A DNA stretch of 5,886 nt, taken from positions 241-6,126 of the forward strand of contig DAIDTL010000073.1 of the NCBI GenBank assembly GCA_027457225.1, read 5' to 3'. This document shows positions 1 through 5,886 of this stretch, piece by piece (position 1 is the first letter of the stretch; every line of letters starts with the position of its first letter). Source of the stretch: Ferrovaceae bacterium (GTDB lineage Bacteria; Pseudomonadota; Gammaproteobacteria; Burkholderiales; Ferrovaceae). The notes beneath the pieces are model-generated. The model saw only the letters and a list, made by a program, of their open reading frames with translations. It had not been told where the DNA came from and made no database searches. The position numbers and the translations under genes were made by a program.

Positions 1-3
1 GTC

Positions 4-9
4 TATAAT
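4..9 (+). promoter_or_regulatory. Candidate -10 box (TATAAT) upstream of the dehydrogenase
   Basis: A perfect TATAAT hexamer lies about 45 bases before the first gene. Its -35 partner would fall outside the window, so the promoter cannot be confirmed. A second AT-rich hexamer, TATAAA at 22-27, is an alternative -10. If either is real it would drive the dehydrogenase and probably the DUF748 gene behind it. Confidence 0.35.
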
Positions 10-45
10 GCTGCATCGCAGTATAAATTAGTAGGCTGTTTTTAA

Positions 46-50
46 AAGGG
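46..50 (+). promoter_or_regulatory. Ribosome binding site deciding the dehydrogenase start
   Basis: AAGGG ends at base 50. Two ATG codons follow back to back, at 53 and 56. The spacing is only 2 bases to the first and 5 to the second, so the second ATG is the better start. The choice changes the protein by one methionine. Confidence 0.5.
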
Positions 51-55
51 AAATG

Positions 56-796
56 ATGAGATTAGCGAACAAGATTGCGATTATTACAGGCGCTGCCAAC
101 GGCATCGGCCTGGCCACGGCACGCAAGTTTTCTACTGAAGGAGCGACGGTCGCTGTCTGTGACCTCAATCTCGATCAGATCACCCAGGCCGTTCACGAGA
201 TCCGGGCGACGGGCGGCCAGGCGCAAGGTTTCCAACTCAACGTCACGGACCGGCCCCAGGTGAACGCTGTCATGGCCGAAGTGGCGCAAACCTATGGGCG
301 GATCGACATCCTGATCAACAACGCAGGCATTACCAAAGATGCCCGCCTGGTCAAGATGACCGAGGAGCAGTTTGACGATGTCATCGATGTTAATTTGAAG
401 GGGGTGTTTCACTGCACCCAAGCTGTTGTTCCCTACATGCTGAATCAGGGGAAGGGGGCCATCGTCAGCGCCTCGAGCGTGGTCGGCTTGTATGGCAATT
501 TTGGGCAGACCAATTATGCTGCCAGCAAATTCGGGGTCATCGGCTTCACAAAATCCTGGGCGCGCGAATTGGGGGCCAAAGGGATTCGCGTTAATGCCGT
601 ATGCCCGGGATTCATTGATACGCATATTTTGTCCACCATCCCGGAAAACGTTTTGGAGACAATGCGGGAGCGTTCCTGGATGCACCGGTTAGGGACACCG
701 GAAGAGATGGCCAATGTTTACGCCTTCCTGGCCAGCGACGAAGCCAGTTACATCAATGGCACAGCCCTTGAAGCAAGTGGTGGCATATCGCTTTGA
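56..796 (+). CDS. FabG-like short-chain dehydrogenase/reductase (3-oxoacyl-ACP reductase type)
   Basis: Classical SDR of 246 residues, the usual length for FabG. Counting from the second ATG, the Rossmann glycine motif TGAANGIG is at 11-18, NNAG at 88-91, and the catalytic tetrad is N113, S141, Y154 and K158 (YAASK). P184-G185 follows the active site, and the sequence ends in the family's usual GG-hydrophobic tail. The family reduces 3-oxoacyl thioesters, or related carbonyls, in the cytosol. The closest pattern I recall is the FabG/PhaB group (GNFGQTNYAASK, INNAGITKD). The second beta strand ends in an acidic residue (VCDLN, D36), which in classical SDRs usually favours NAD(H); housekeeping FabG normally uses NADPH. 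It is not flanked by acpP, fabD or fabF in this window, so it may be an accessory FabG paralogue rather than the main fatty-acid enzyme. The substrate cannot be assigned from sequence alone. DUF748 follows 49 bases downstream on the same strand. Confidence 0.9.
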   Translation: MRLANKIAIITGAANGIGLATARKFSTEGATVAVCDLNLDQITQAVHEIRATGGQAQGFQLNVTDRPQVNAVMAEVAQTYGRIDILINNAGITKDARLVKMTEEQFDDVIDVNLKGVFHCTQAVVPYMLNQGKGAIVSASSVVGLYGNFGQTNYAASKFGVIGFTKSWARELGAKGIRVNAVCPGFIDTHILSTIPENVLETMRERSWMHRLGTPEEMANVYAFLASDEASYINGTALEASGGISL

Positions 797-845
797 TGTA
801 ACAGGCGTCATGGACAGCGGCGGGTGTTGGGGTGACAATCCACGG

Positions 846-3407
846 ATGTCGCTGATCAAGAAACTCGGGCTTGGTTTTGTCGGTGTTGCCATCCTGTTGG
901 CAGCACTGAGTTATTTTGTGTTGCCAGGGTTGATTCTGTCCCGGGCGGAACAAAAGGTTAGTGAGATCACGCATCGGCATCTGACCCTCCAGAGCGTCGA
1001 AATCAACCCCTTTGCCCTGTCCTTGACGCTCCGCGGCTTGCGCTTGTATGAACCTGATGAGCGTACGGTCTTTGCGTCCTTTGATGAAATGCAGGTCAAG
1101 ATTTCTGTACGCAGTTTGATCCATCTTGCACCGGTTGTTCGCGAACTCCGCTTGGTTCGACCTTCGCTTCACCTGGTACTGTTTTCTCCGCATCAATACA
1201 ATTTCGACGATCTTCTTCAGCGCGTGCTTCAACCATCAACCCCACCATCCCCCGGCCCAGCGCGTTTTGCAGTTCACAATATTCAGATTGAAGAGGGCAT
1301 CGTGACTTTTGACGATCGTCCCAGAAAAATCTCGCATGTGATTACCGATCTTAAGTTGAACATCCCTTTCATTTCAACGCTGCCTTCGCAAGAAGGTATC
1401 TTTGTTGAACCGGTGCTGAGGGCGCGGGTGGATGGAACTGACCTGCAATTCAAGGCGAAGGGATTACCCTTTGCCGTGCAACCCAATGCCCAGGTGCATC
1501 TGGATGTGGAAGGCATGGACTTGCCCCGCTATCTGGACTACCTTCCGTTTCGACTTCCCTTTATTCTGGCCCAGGGTCGGGTGACCTTACACCTTGATGC
1601 CAATGTTCAAACCCACACCAAACAGCCGACGACTGTGGGGCTCGAGGGACAATTCCAATTTAATGCAGTGAAAGCGTCCATGGGGAAGGGTGGTCAGGGC
1701 TTGACCTTCATGGCCGATAACAGCACGTTAGACCTGCGCGGTGCCTCATTCAGCCTTGGCGACCAGGTACTGGCGATTGATAGACTGGATCTTTCGATTC
1801 CCGCGGCACGCATTGAAGACAAACGCCAGCCACGCCCGGTCATCACGACGCTCTCAGCACTTACGCTGGTGCTTCAGGATATTTCCACGGCACCGGGGAA
1901 ATCAGGTGCAATGGATTTTGTCACGCAGGTCAACACCAAAGGCCAGGCTCATTTGTCTGGAGCAATCGGTTTGGCCCCGCTACAGGCTCTGTTGGATGTG
2001 GATGTTAAAAAGCTGGATTTGCTGCCCCTGCAGTCGTACTTGACCTCCCGCGTCAATTTTTCCCTGTCACGAGGAACCCTTTCCACCCGGGGCAATCTCA
2101 AAATGGCGGGTACAGCAGCTGGAGCTGTCAAGGGGGGCTTTCAGGGGCGGGTGTCGCTTGACGATGTGGCAACGGTGGATAGAACCCGCGCCGATGACCT
2201 GATCCACTGGAAGTCCCTGGTTGTCGATGGCATTGACGTGAGGATGACGCCATTTTCCTTGGCCATCAAGCAGATTGCCCTGAGTGACTTTTTTGCCAAG
2301 GTAAGCATCAACCCTGATGGGCGCGTCAATCTGCAGAATCTCATTCGCACCGATCTTCCCGAAAACCCGGCAACAGGTGATCCCGCCTCCGCTGAATCAG
2401 TGGTCTTCCCCGTCAAAATCAGCCAGGTATCTCTCGAGAGGGGCGCGGTGCATTTTAGCGACAATTACATCAAGCCACACTACACTGCCGATCTGGGAGC
2501 CCTGCGCGGCGTCATTACCGGGCTTTCTTCCGATGCGGCGACGGCTGCCAGTATTGACCTGCGCGGGCAAGTCAACGACGCGCCACTCAGTATTGCAGGA
2601 CAGGTTAATCCGTTGCGTGGCAATCTCTTTCTGGATCTTCATGCCAGCGTTAACGATATGGAGCTCGCGCCTCTTAGTCCTTACTCCGGAAAATATGTGG
2701 GATACGACATCGAAAAGGGAAAATTCTCTTTTGACGTCAATTACCATGTGCTGAACCACACCCTGACGGGGCAGAATCATCTGGTGCTGAATCAGCTGAC
2801 TTTTGGCAATAAAGTGGATAGTCCAGATGCAACCCGCCTTCCCGTGGAATTGGCGATTGCTTTACGCAAGGATCGCAACGGAACCATTGACGTCAACTTG
2901 CCGGTGGAGGGTTCGCTCAATGATCCGCAATTTTCAATGGGGGCCCTCATTTTGAAGATGGTGTTCAACCTTATTGCCAAAGCAGTTATTTCCCCATTTG
3001 AATTGATTGGCTCATTTTTCGAAAGTAGCGTATCCGCCTCCTCGATGGCCTTTGACCCGGGCCGGGACACACTCAACCCGGCGAATGCAGCCCAGCTCCA
3101 ATCCCTGGCGCGCGCCTTGAAGGAGCGGCCTGCCTTAAAACTGGATATTGCGGGGCGAGCTGACCGCGCAGTCGATGCGGAAGGGATACTCCATGACAGT
3201 ATTGATCAACCCATGTCGACGAATACCACGGTGACAGACGACGATCTGATTTCGTTGGCCAATCGGCGTGCAGAAGTGGTTCAGGACTGGTTGGTCCGCA
3301 ATGGGCAAGTGGCTCGCGAGCGGCTGTTCATTGTCGAAGGGACAGTAGGGCAGGCGCAACCTTCGAAGCAACCAAGCCCTGCTCGGGTCGATTTTTTCCT
3401 GAAGTGA
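846..3407 (+). CDS. DUF748 (AsmA-like) membrane-anchored envelope protein with OmpA-like C-terminus
   Basis: The protein has 853 residues from the ATG at 846. An uncleaved signal anchor spans about residues 5-31, so the bulk should sit in the periplasm, tethered to the inner membrane. The N-terminal DUF748 pattern follows at about 45-110 (INPFALSLTLRG, YEPD, then LAPVVRELRLVRP). A DUF748 signature, INPDGRVNLQNL, lies near 487-498. The C-terminal hallmark is at about 596-701 (LSPYSGKYVGYDIEKGKFSF, LRKDRNGTIDVNLPVEGSL), followed by a hydrophobic stretch at about 701-723. The last 120 residues resemble an OmpA-like domain (LARALKERPALKLDIAGRAD, then a RRAEVVQDWL helix). The family belongs to the AsmA-like group, whose better-known members (YhdP, TamB, YdbH) bridge the periplasm and move phospholipids; that role is only inferred here. 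In-frame ATGs at 714 and 810 are less likely starts. The first overlaps the dehydrogenase by 83 bases, and both put a non-hydrophobic leader before the anchor. GGGGTGA at 829-835 is a plausible ribosome site. Confidence 0.87.
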   Translation: MSLIKKLGLGFVGVAILLAALSYFVLPGLILSRAEQKVSEITHRHLTLQSVEINPFALSLTLRGLRLYEPDERTVFASFDEMQVKISVRSLIHLAPVVRELRLVRPSLHLVLFSPHQYNFDDLLQRVLQPSTPPSPGPARFAVHNIQIEEGIVTFDDRPRKISHVITDLKLNIPFISTLPSQEGIFVEPVLRARVDGTDLQFKAKGLPFAVQPNAQVHLDVEGMDLPRYLDYLPFRLPFILAQGRVTLHLDANVQTHTKQPTTVGLEGQFQFNAVKASMGKGGQGLTFMADNSTLDLRGASFSLGDQVLAIDRLDLSIPAARIEDKRQPRPVITTLSALTLVLQDISTAPGKSGAMDFVTQVNTKGQAHLSGAIGLAPLQALLDVDVKKLDLLPLQSYLTSRVNFSLSRGTLSTRGNLKMAGTAAGAVKGGFQGRVSLDDVATVDRTRADDLIHWKSLVVDGIDVRMTPFSLAIKQIALSDFFAKVSINPDGRVNLQNLIRTDLPENPATGDPASAESVVFPVKISQVSLERGAVHFSDNYIKPHYTADLGALRGVITGLSSDAATAASIDLRGQVNDAPLSIAGQVNPLRGNLFLDLHASVNDMELAPLSPYSGKYVGYDIEKGKFSFDVNYHVLNHTLTGQNHLVLNQLTFGNKVDSPDATRLPVELAIALRKDRNGTIDVNLPVEGSLNDPQFSMGALILKMVFNLIAKAVISPFELIGSFFESSVSASSMAFDPGRDTLNPANAAQLQSLARALKERPALKLDIAGRADRAVDAEGILHDSIDQPMSTNTTVTDDDLISLANRRAEVVQDWLVRNGQVARERLFIVEGTVGQAQPSKQPSPARVDFFLK

Positions 3408-3425
3408 TGTGGATACTGCAAGGAA
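3408..3425. other. 18-base convergent gap without visible terminator
   Basis: The DUF748 stop and the response-regulator stop face each other across 18 bases. I find no GC-rich hairpin or T-run in the gap or immediately on either side. Readthrough from either gene would make RNA antisense to the other. Confidence 0.5.
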
Positions 3426-4058
3426 TCAAATGACCAGATTGTGGGTAATGGCGTAATGAATAAGTTCTGCGTTGGTTTTGAAGTTCATCTTTTCCAGCAA
3501 ACGGGCTCGGTACACACTGACGGTCTTGGCACTCAGGGACATGGTTTTTGCGATCTCGCTAAGCTTCTTTCCTGAAGCGATCAGGCACAGCGTTTGATAT
3601 TCTCGATGGGACAGCGCATGGTGCGGGTACTCCATATGGCTGCTTGACAGGTTGTCGGCCAACAGCAGGGCGAGTTCACTGCTGATGTATTTCTTGCCTC
3701 CAGCCACCTGCCGGACGGCCGTGACGAGTTGAGTCAACGCACCGTGTTTGTTGAGATAGCCGGCCGCACCGGCTTTGAGGGAGCGTACTGCGTACTGCTC
3801 CTCCGGGTACATGGTAAGAATCAGGACATGCAAATTGGGACGAAGGTTTTTGAGTTGCTTTAACACATCGATGCCATGTTCTTCCGGCAAGCTGATATCG
3901 AGAACAACCACGTCGTAATTGTTTTCCCGAACCAACTGGAGTGCTTCTGCACCGCTTCCAGCTTCGCCGGAGACACGCATATCCGGTGTTTCCTGGAGCA
4001 GTTGATTGATGCTCTTCCGAATGATGGAATGGTCATCTACCACCAGTACATTGATCAT
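3426..4058 (-). CDS. NarL/FixJ-family response regulator (receiver plus LuxR-type HTH)
   Basis: Complete two-domain regulator of 210 residues, the normal length. The receiver occupies about 1-120, with acidic pair D8/D9, phosphoacceptor D54 (VVLDISLP), T82 and the conserved lysine K104 (AGYLNK). All phosphorylation residues are present. A LuxR-type helix-turn-helix runs from about 147 to 207 (LSHREYQTLCLIASGKKLSE, then SAKTVSVYRARLLEKMN). It should be a cytosolic DNA-binding transcription factor activated by a sensor kinase, of the UvrY/GacA/NarL type. No histidine kinase is in the window, so partner and targets are unknown. It lies 161 bases downstream of the end of the full amt frame, on the same strand. 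It could be partly co-transcribed with amt, but a candidate promoter of its own lies in that gap. The start MINVLVVDDH is the canonical one for this family; the ribosome site (GCAGG, 2-3 bases before ATG) is weak. Confidence 0.93.
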   Translation of the reverse strand: MINVLVVDDHSIIRKSINQLLQETPDMRVSGEAGSGAEALQLVRENNYDVVVLDISLPEEHGIDVLKQLKNLRPNLHVLILTMYPEEQYAVRSLKAGAAGYLNKHGALTQLVTAVRQVAGGKKYISSELALLLADNLSSSHMEYPHHALSHREYQTLCLIASGKKLSEIAKTMSLSAKTVSVYRARLLEKMNFKTNAELIHYAITHNLVI

Positions 4059-4142
4059 TGCCTGCTGCGATCCTTCGGTTACAGGTGAAGGTCGGGGCTA
4101 CCCTCCGGATTGACGAACATGATTTGTTACAACTCGCCGTGG

Positions 4143-4171
4143 ATTGTATCGGACAAGGAAGGTTCTGACTA
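4143..4171 (-). promoter_or_regulatory. Candidate sigma-70 promoter for the response regulator
   Basis: On the minus strand TAGTCA (4166-4171, 4/6 to TTGACA) is followed after 17 bases by TACAAT (4143-4148, 5/6 to TATAAT). Transcription would begin near 4136, giving a leader of roughly 78 bases before the ATG. It is the best-looking match in the amt to regulator gap, but it was found by eye only. Confidence 0.4.
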
Positions 4172-4217
4172 CACTTCTAAAACGCATAACTGGCGCCGAC
4201 ACACAAAAGTCCGATAC
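4146..4217. repeat. Widely spaced 9-bp inverted repeat GTATCGGAC / GTCCGATAC
   Basis: GTATCGGAC at 4146-4154 is the exact reverse complement of GTCCGATAC at 4209-4217, with 54 bases between. The first arm overlaps the candidate -10 and spacer of the response-regulator promoter; the second lies just beyond the final stop of the full amt frame. No T-run follows on the minus strand, so it does not look like an intrinsic terminator. It could be a paired operator or a chance match. Confidence 0.4.
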
Positions 4218-4219
4218 GG

Positions 4220-4342
4220 TCATGAGTCGTGCTCTGGTGTCGCGCTGATTTTATGGATGGCGAGATCTGCACCAAGGTATTCAGATTCCTGGTCCAGGCG
4301 GCTGCCCATCAACGTCTTGATTGTGCCGTAGATGATGAACCC
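4220..4342 (-). pseudogene. amt: Stranded 3' end of amt: rest of helix 11 and cytosolic tail, after the in-frame TGA
   Basis: Reading straight on from the TGA at 4343-4345 in the same frame gives 40 codons, starting GFIIYGTIK and ending ATPEHDS, then TGA at 4220-4222. The content is typical of the Amt C-terminus: a hydrophobic half-helix, then the tail pattern GSRLDQESE, Y-L-GADL and IHKI, in which the R, E and G-D positions match the conserved tail of ammonium transporters. In the family this tail contacts neighbouring trimer subunits and the PII protein GlnK. The segment has no suitable ATG or ribosome site of its own, so it would be made only if the TGA is read through. No second disabling change is visible. 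Confidence 0.85.
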
Positions 4343-4345
4343 TCA
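4343..4345 (-). other. In-frame TGA interrupting amt
   Basis: The codons around the site read GCA TGA GGG TTC ATC, that is A-stop-G-F-I. One substitution would restore a sense codon: TGA from GGA (Gly) or from TGG (Trp) are both single changes. The frame is the same on both sides, so no base was gained or lost. TGA ends the dehydrogenase, DUF748, the regulator and ubiC in this window, which argues against a code in which TGA is sense. Confidence 0.9.
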
Positions 4346-5416
4346 TGCCAACGCGACGCTGATCCCCAGCAAGGTACCTGCGATCTGGCTGGACAGCGTG
4401 ACGCCTCCCAACCCGCCCAGCGCCGTGGAGCCAAAGATGCCCGCGGCGATGCCACCCCAGGCGCCGCACAATCCATGAAGCGGCCACACTCCCAGTACGT
4501 CGTCAATTTTCCATCGATTTTGCACCAGAGTAAACATTTTGACGAACAGCACACCGGCAACGCTGCCTACCACCAGGGAACCCAGGGGGTGCATGATGTC
4601 TGACCCCGCACAGACTGCCACCAGGCCGGCCAGCGGGCCGTTGTAGACGAACCCCGGATCGTTTTTGCCCACGGCCCAGGCGGCGATGGTGCCGCCCACC
4701 ATGGCCATGAGGGAATTGATTGCTACGAGTCCGTTGATCTTGTCAATGGTTTGCGCACTCATCACATTGAAACCAAACCAGCCCACGGCCAGAATCCAGG
4801 CCCCCAGGGCGAGAAACGGGATGTTGGAAGGGGGGTGGGCTGAGATCGAACCATCCTTGCCGTAACGCCCATACCGGGCTCCGAGCAACAGCACTGCAGG
4901 CAGGGCAATCCACCCGCCAAGCGCATGTACCACCACCGAACCGGCAAAATCATGAAACGCCGCACCCGTTTGTGCAGCAAGCCAGGTTTGTATGCCGAAC
5001 CGATCGTTCCAGGCAATGCCTTCAAACAGGGGATAGATCAATGCCACCAGAAAGAAGGAGGCAATTAATTGAGGTTCGAATTTGGCGCGCTCCGCGATCC
5101 CTCCGGAAACGATGGCAGGAACAGCCGCAGCAAAGGTCAGCAGAAAAAAGAATTTGACCAGTTCAAAACCGCTCTTGGCTGCCAGGGATTCCGCGCTGGA
5201 AAAAAACTGGGTGCCGTAGGCCACCGTGTATCCAATGAAAAAATAGGCAATCGTGGAAACGGCAAAATCCATCAGAATCTTGACCAACGCATTCACCTGG
5301 TTTTTGCGGCGCACGGTGCCGAGCTCCAGAAAAGCAAAACCGGCATGCATGGCAAAGACCAGAATGGCCCCCATCAGAATAAATAAAGTGTCGCTTCCCG
5401 ACTTCAACGTTTCCAT
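4343..5416 (-). CDS. amt: Ammonium transporter (Amt family), cut short by in-frame TGA
   Basis: Inner-membrane ammonium channel; the family forms trimers that take up ammonium for nitrogen assimilation. The translated part has 357 residues and covers ten helices and part of the eleventh. Conserved points are AGFAFLELG near 25-33, AERAKF at 108-113, the pore histidines H164 (VVVHALGG) and H314 (WPLHGLCG), W213 and F216 in GWFGFN, and D156 in DFAGS. It has no AmtB-like cleavable signal peptide. Start: ATG at 5414-5416, preceded by AAGGAG at 5427-5432 with 10 bases of spacing. The frame stops at TGA 4343-4345 inside the last helix; the missing 40 codons follow in the same frame (separate entry), so the intact protein would have 398 residues. 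A protein ending here would lack half of helix 11 and the whole tail, and would probably be unstable or inactive. No glnK is adjacent in the window. ubiC lies upstream on the same strand, 93 bases away. Confidence 0.93.
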   Translation of the reverse strand: METLKSGSDTLFILMGAILVFAMHAGFAFLELGTVRRKNQVNALVKILMDFAVSTIAYFFIGYTVAYGTQFFSSAESLAAKSGFELVKFFFLLTFAAAVPAIVSGGIAERAKFEPQLIASFFLVALIYPLFEGIAWNDRFGIQTWLAAQTGAAFHDFAGSVVVHALGGWIALPAVLLLGARYGRYGKDGSISAHPPSNIPFLALGAWILAVGWFGFNVMSAQTIDKINGLVAINSLMAMVGGTIAAWAVGKNDPGFVYNGPLAGLVAVCAGSDIMHPLGSLVVGSVAGVLFVKMFTLVQNRWKIDDVLGVWPLHGLCGAWGGIAAGIFGSTALGGLGGVTLSSQIAGTLLGISVALA

Positions 5417-5426
5417 GATTCAAAGG

Positions 5427-5432
5427 CTCCTT
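5427..5432 (-). promoter_or_regulatory. Ribosome binding site of amt
   Basis: AAGGAG on the minus strand, 10 bases before the ATG at 5416. It is the strongest Shine-Dalgarno match I found in the window and fixes the amt start. Confidence 0.75.
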
Positions 5433-5481
5433 GGACAGGCCATATGACAGAAGCCGTTAACATAATGCAAAACGGGGGAAA

Positions 5482-5498
5482 TGCACAGATTCAGTGCA
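5482..5498. promoter_or_regulatory. NtrC-like operator (TGCAC-N7-GTGCA) upstream of amt
   Basis: The 17-base dyad reads TGCACAGATTCAGTGCA on the + strand. Its length and TGCAC/GTGCA arms fit the enterobacterial NtrC pattern (TGCACC-N5-GGTGCA). It lies 65 bases upstream of the amt start, in the 93-base gap after ubiC. NtrC is the usual activator of ammonium transporter genes under nitrogen limitation, so the position makes sense. I could not find a good sigma-54 promoter below it: TTTTGCA at 5466-5472 resembles a -12 element, but the GG of the -24 element is absent. Another regulator with a similar dyad is possible. Confidence 0.5.
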
Positions 5499-5509
5499 AA
5501 AAAATTGCA
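5495..5509. repeat. Second dyad TGCAA-N5-TTGCA overlapping the NtrC-like site
   Basis: TGCAA (5495-5499) and TTGCA (5505-5509) form a 15-base inverted repeat around an A-run, sharing TGCA at 5495-5498 with the neighbouring dyad. It ends one base before the ubiC stop codon. With copies at 5466, 5482, 5495 and 5506, the gap holds four TGCA words in 44 bases. It could be a weaker second binding site; it is too short and GC-poor for a terminator. Confidence 0.4.
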
Positions 5510-5886
5510 TCAGAATAGTGCGGGTTGATCCAAAAAGACCTCGGTGACGAGCAGGCTGCGGCCGCGCCGATAAAAAATGGAGCGTCTGGCCGAAAAACGG
5601 GAGGGATGGGATTGGTTGATTTTGGGGTCAGACCTTATCCGCCGGTGCAGGGGATGTTGCGCTGCAAGTCTTTTGAAATGCAGCGCCCGTCGGGAAATAC
5701 GGGGGTCAGTAAACAGGATTTCTCCCAATGGGCGTGCTCCCAGACCGGCAAAGAGATTCCATGCGCCACGCACATGAGTCAGGGGGAGGACAGAATGGGC
5801 AAACACCAGTGGCACGTCTCCGTCGCACAGCAGCACCTCGCGGATCCAGGCCCGTTCTCCAGTCCGCAGGCCCAGCATGGCGCGTT
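5510..5886 (-). CDS. ubiC: Chorismate lyase (chorismate--pyruvate lyase), 5' end outside window
   Basis: UbiC splits chorismate into 4-hydroxybenzoate and pyruvate in the cytosol, the first committed step of ubiquinone synthesis. The frame is open to the right edge, so the visible ATG at 5876-5878 is internal. About 60-65 N-terminal residues are missing compared with the 165-residue E. coli enzyme. Visible family blocks are ERAWIREVLL (its R corresponds to E. coli R76), FAHSVLP, the LGARPLGEILF block, RRSIFYRRG, and LLVTEVFLD near the end, whose E corresponds to E. coli E155. The segment between the LGE-ILF block and RRSIF is about 20 residues longer than in E. coli; such lengths occur in related proteobacterial enzymes as I recall them. 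The gene is followed by amt, not by ubiA as in many genomes. Confidence 0.9.
   Translation of the reverse strand, partial: RAMLGLRTGERAWIREVLLCDGDVPLVFAHSVLPLTHVRGAWNLFAGLGARPLGEILFTDPRISRRALHFKRLAAQHPLHRRIRSDPKINQSHPSRFSARRSIFYRRGRSLLVTEVFLDQPALF

Noticed and set aside
62..685. 207-residue minus-strand open frame opposite the dehydrogenase
   Set aside because: Shadow of the SDR coding strand; no motif, and the SDR motifs on the + strand explain the region fully.
714..845. Longer N-terminus for the DUF748 protein, starting at 714 or 810
   Set aside because: From 714 it would overlap the dehydrogenase by 83 bases. The added residues are not hydrophobic or family-like, whereas the ATG at 846 places the signal anchor at the very start, as expected.
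4110..4331. Plus-strand 73-residue open frame in the gap upstream of the regulator
   Set aside because: More than a third of it is antisense to the conserved amt tail. It lacks a good ribosome site and has no recognisable composition or motif.
4343..4345. TGA as selenocysteine or as a reassigned sense codon
   Set aside because: No convincing hairpin follows the codon, Amt transporters are not known selenoproteins, and other genes in the window end normally at TGA.
4281..4487. Minus-strand open frame whose in-frame ATG overlaps the premature amt stop (ATGA)
   Set aside because: It lies in a different frame from amt and its product resembles nothing. The amt frame itself clearly continues past the TGA, so the ATGA overlap is accidental rather than translational coupling.
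5624..5634. GGGGTCAGACC within ubiC, resembling motifs seen near REP-type elements
   Set aside because: It is short and in frame, and the surrounding loop length seems within the range of related UbiC proteins. The same ten bases also occur by chance in amt at 4598-4607 as codons of the protein.

Overview
The window looks like chromosomal DNA of a proteobacterium, probably a beta- or gammaproteobacterium. The support is a chorismate lyase (ubiquinone pathway), an inner-membrane DUF748/AsmA-like protein with an OmpA-like tail, a NarL-type response regulator and an Amt-family ammonium transporter. TGA serves as the ordinary stop codon. I see no rRNA, tRNA, CRISPR array, insertion sequence or phage gene.

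Layout. Two genes lie on the + strand: a FabG-like short-chain dehydrogenase (56-796) and a large membrane-anchored DUF748 protein (846-3407), 49 bases apart and probably co-transcribed from a promoter at the left edge. Three genes lie on the - strand. Read right to left they are the 3' three-quarters of ubiC (5510-5886, cut by the window edge), the ammonium transporter amt (4220-5416) and an orphan LuxR/NarL-family response regulator (3426-4058). The two blocks converge with only 18 bases between DUF748 and the response regulator and no visible terminator.

The main anomaly is in amt. The reading frame hits an in-frame TGA at 4343-4345, in the middle of the last membrane helix. The same frame then continues for 40 codons that encode the well-preserved end of helix 11 and the Amt cytosolic tail, down to a second TGA at 4220-4222. 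There is no frameshift, so this is a one-codon interruption of an otherwise intact gene: a recent nonsense mutation, a base error, or stop readthrough. Upstream of amt is a 17-bp dyad TGCAC-N7-GTGCA that fits the NtrC operator pattern, which suggests nitrogen control of the transporter.

I see no convincing undescribed multi-gene system here. The rest is ordinary housekeeping and envelope genes with a few regulatory details worth checking.
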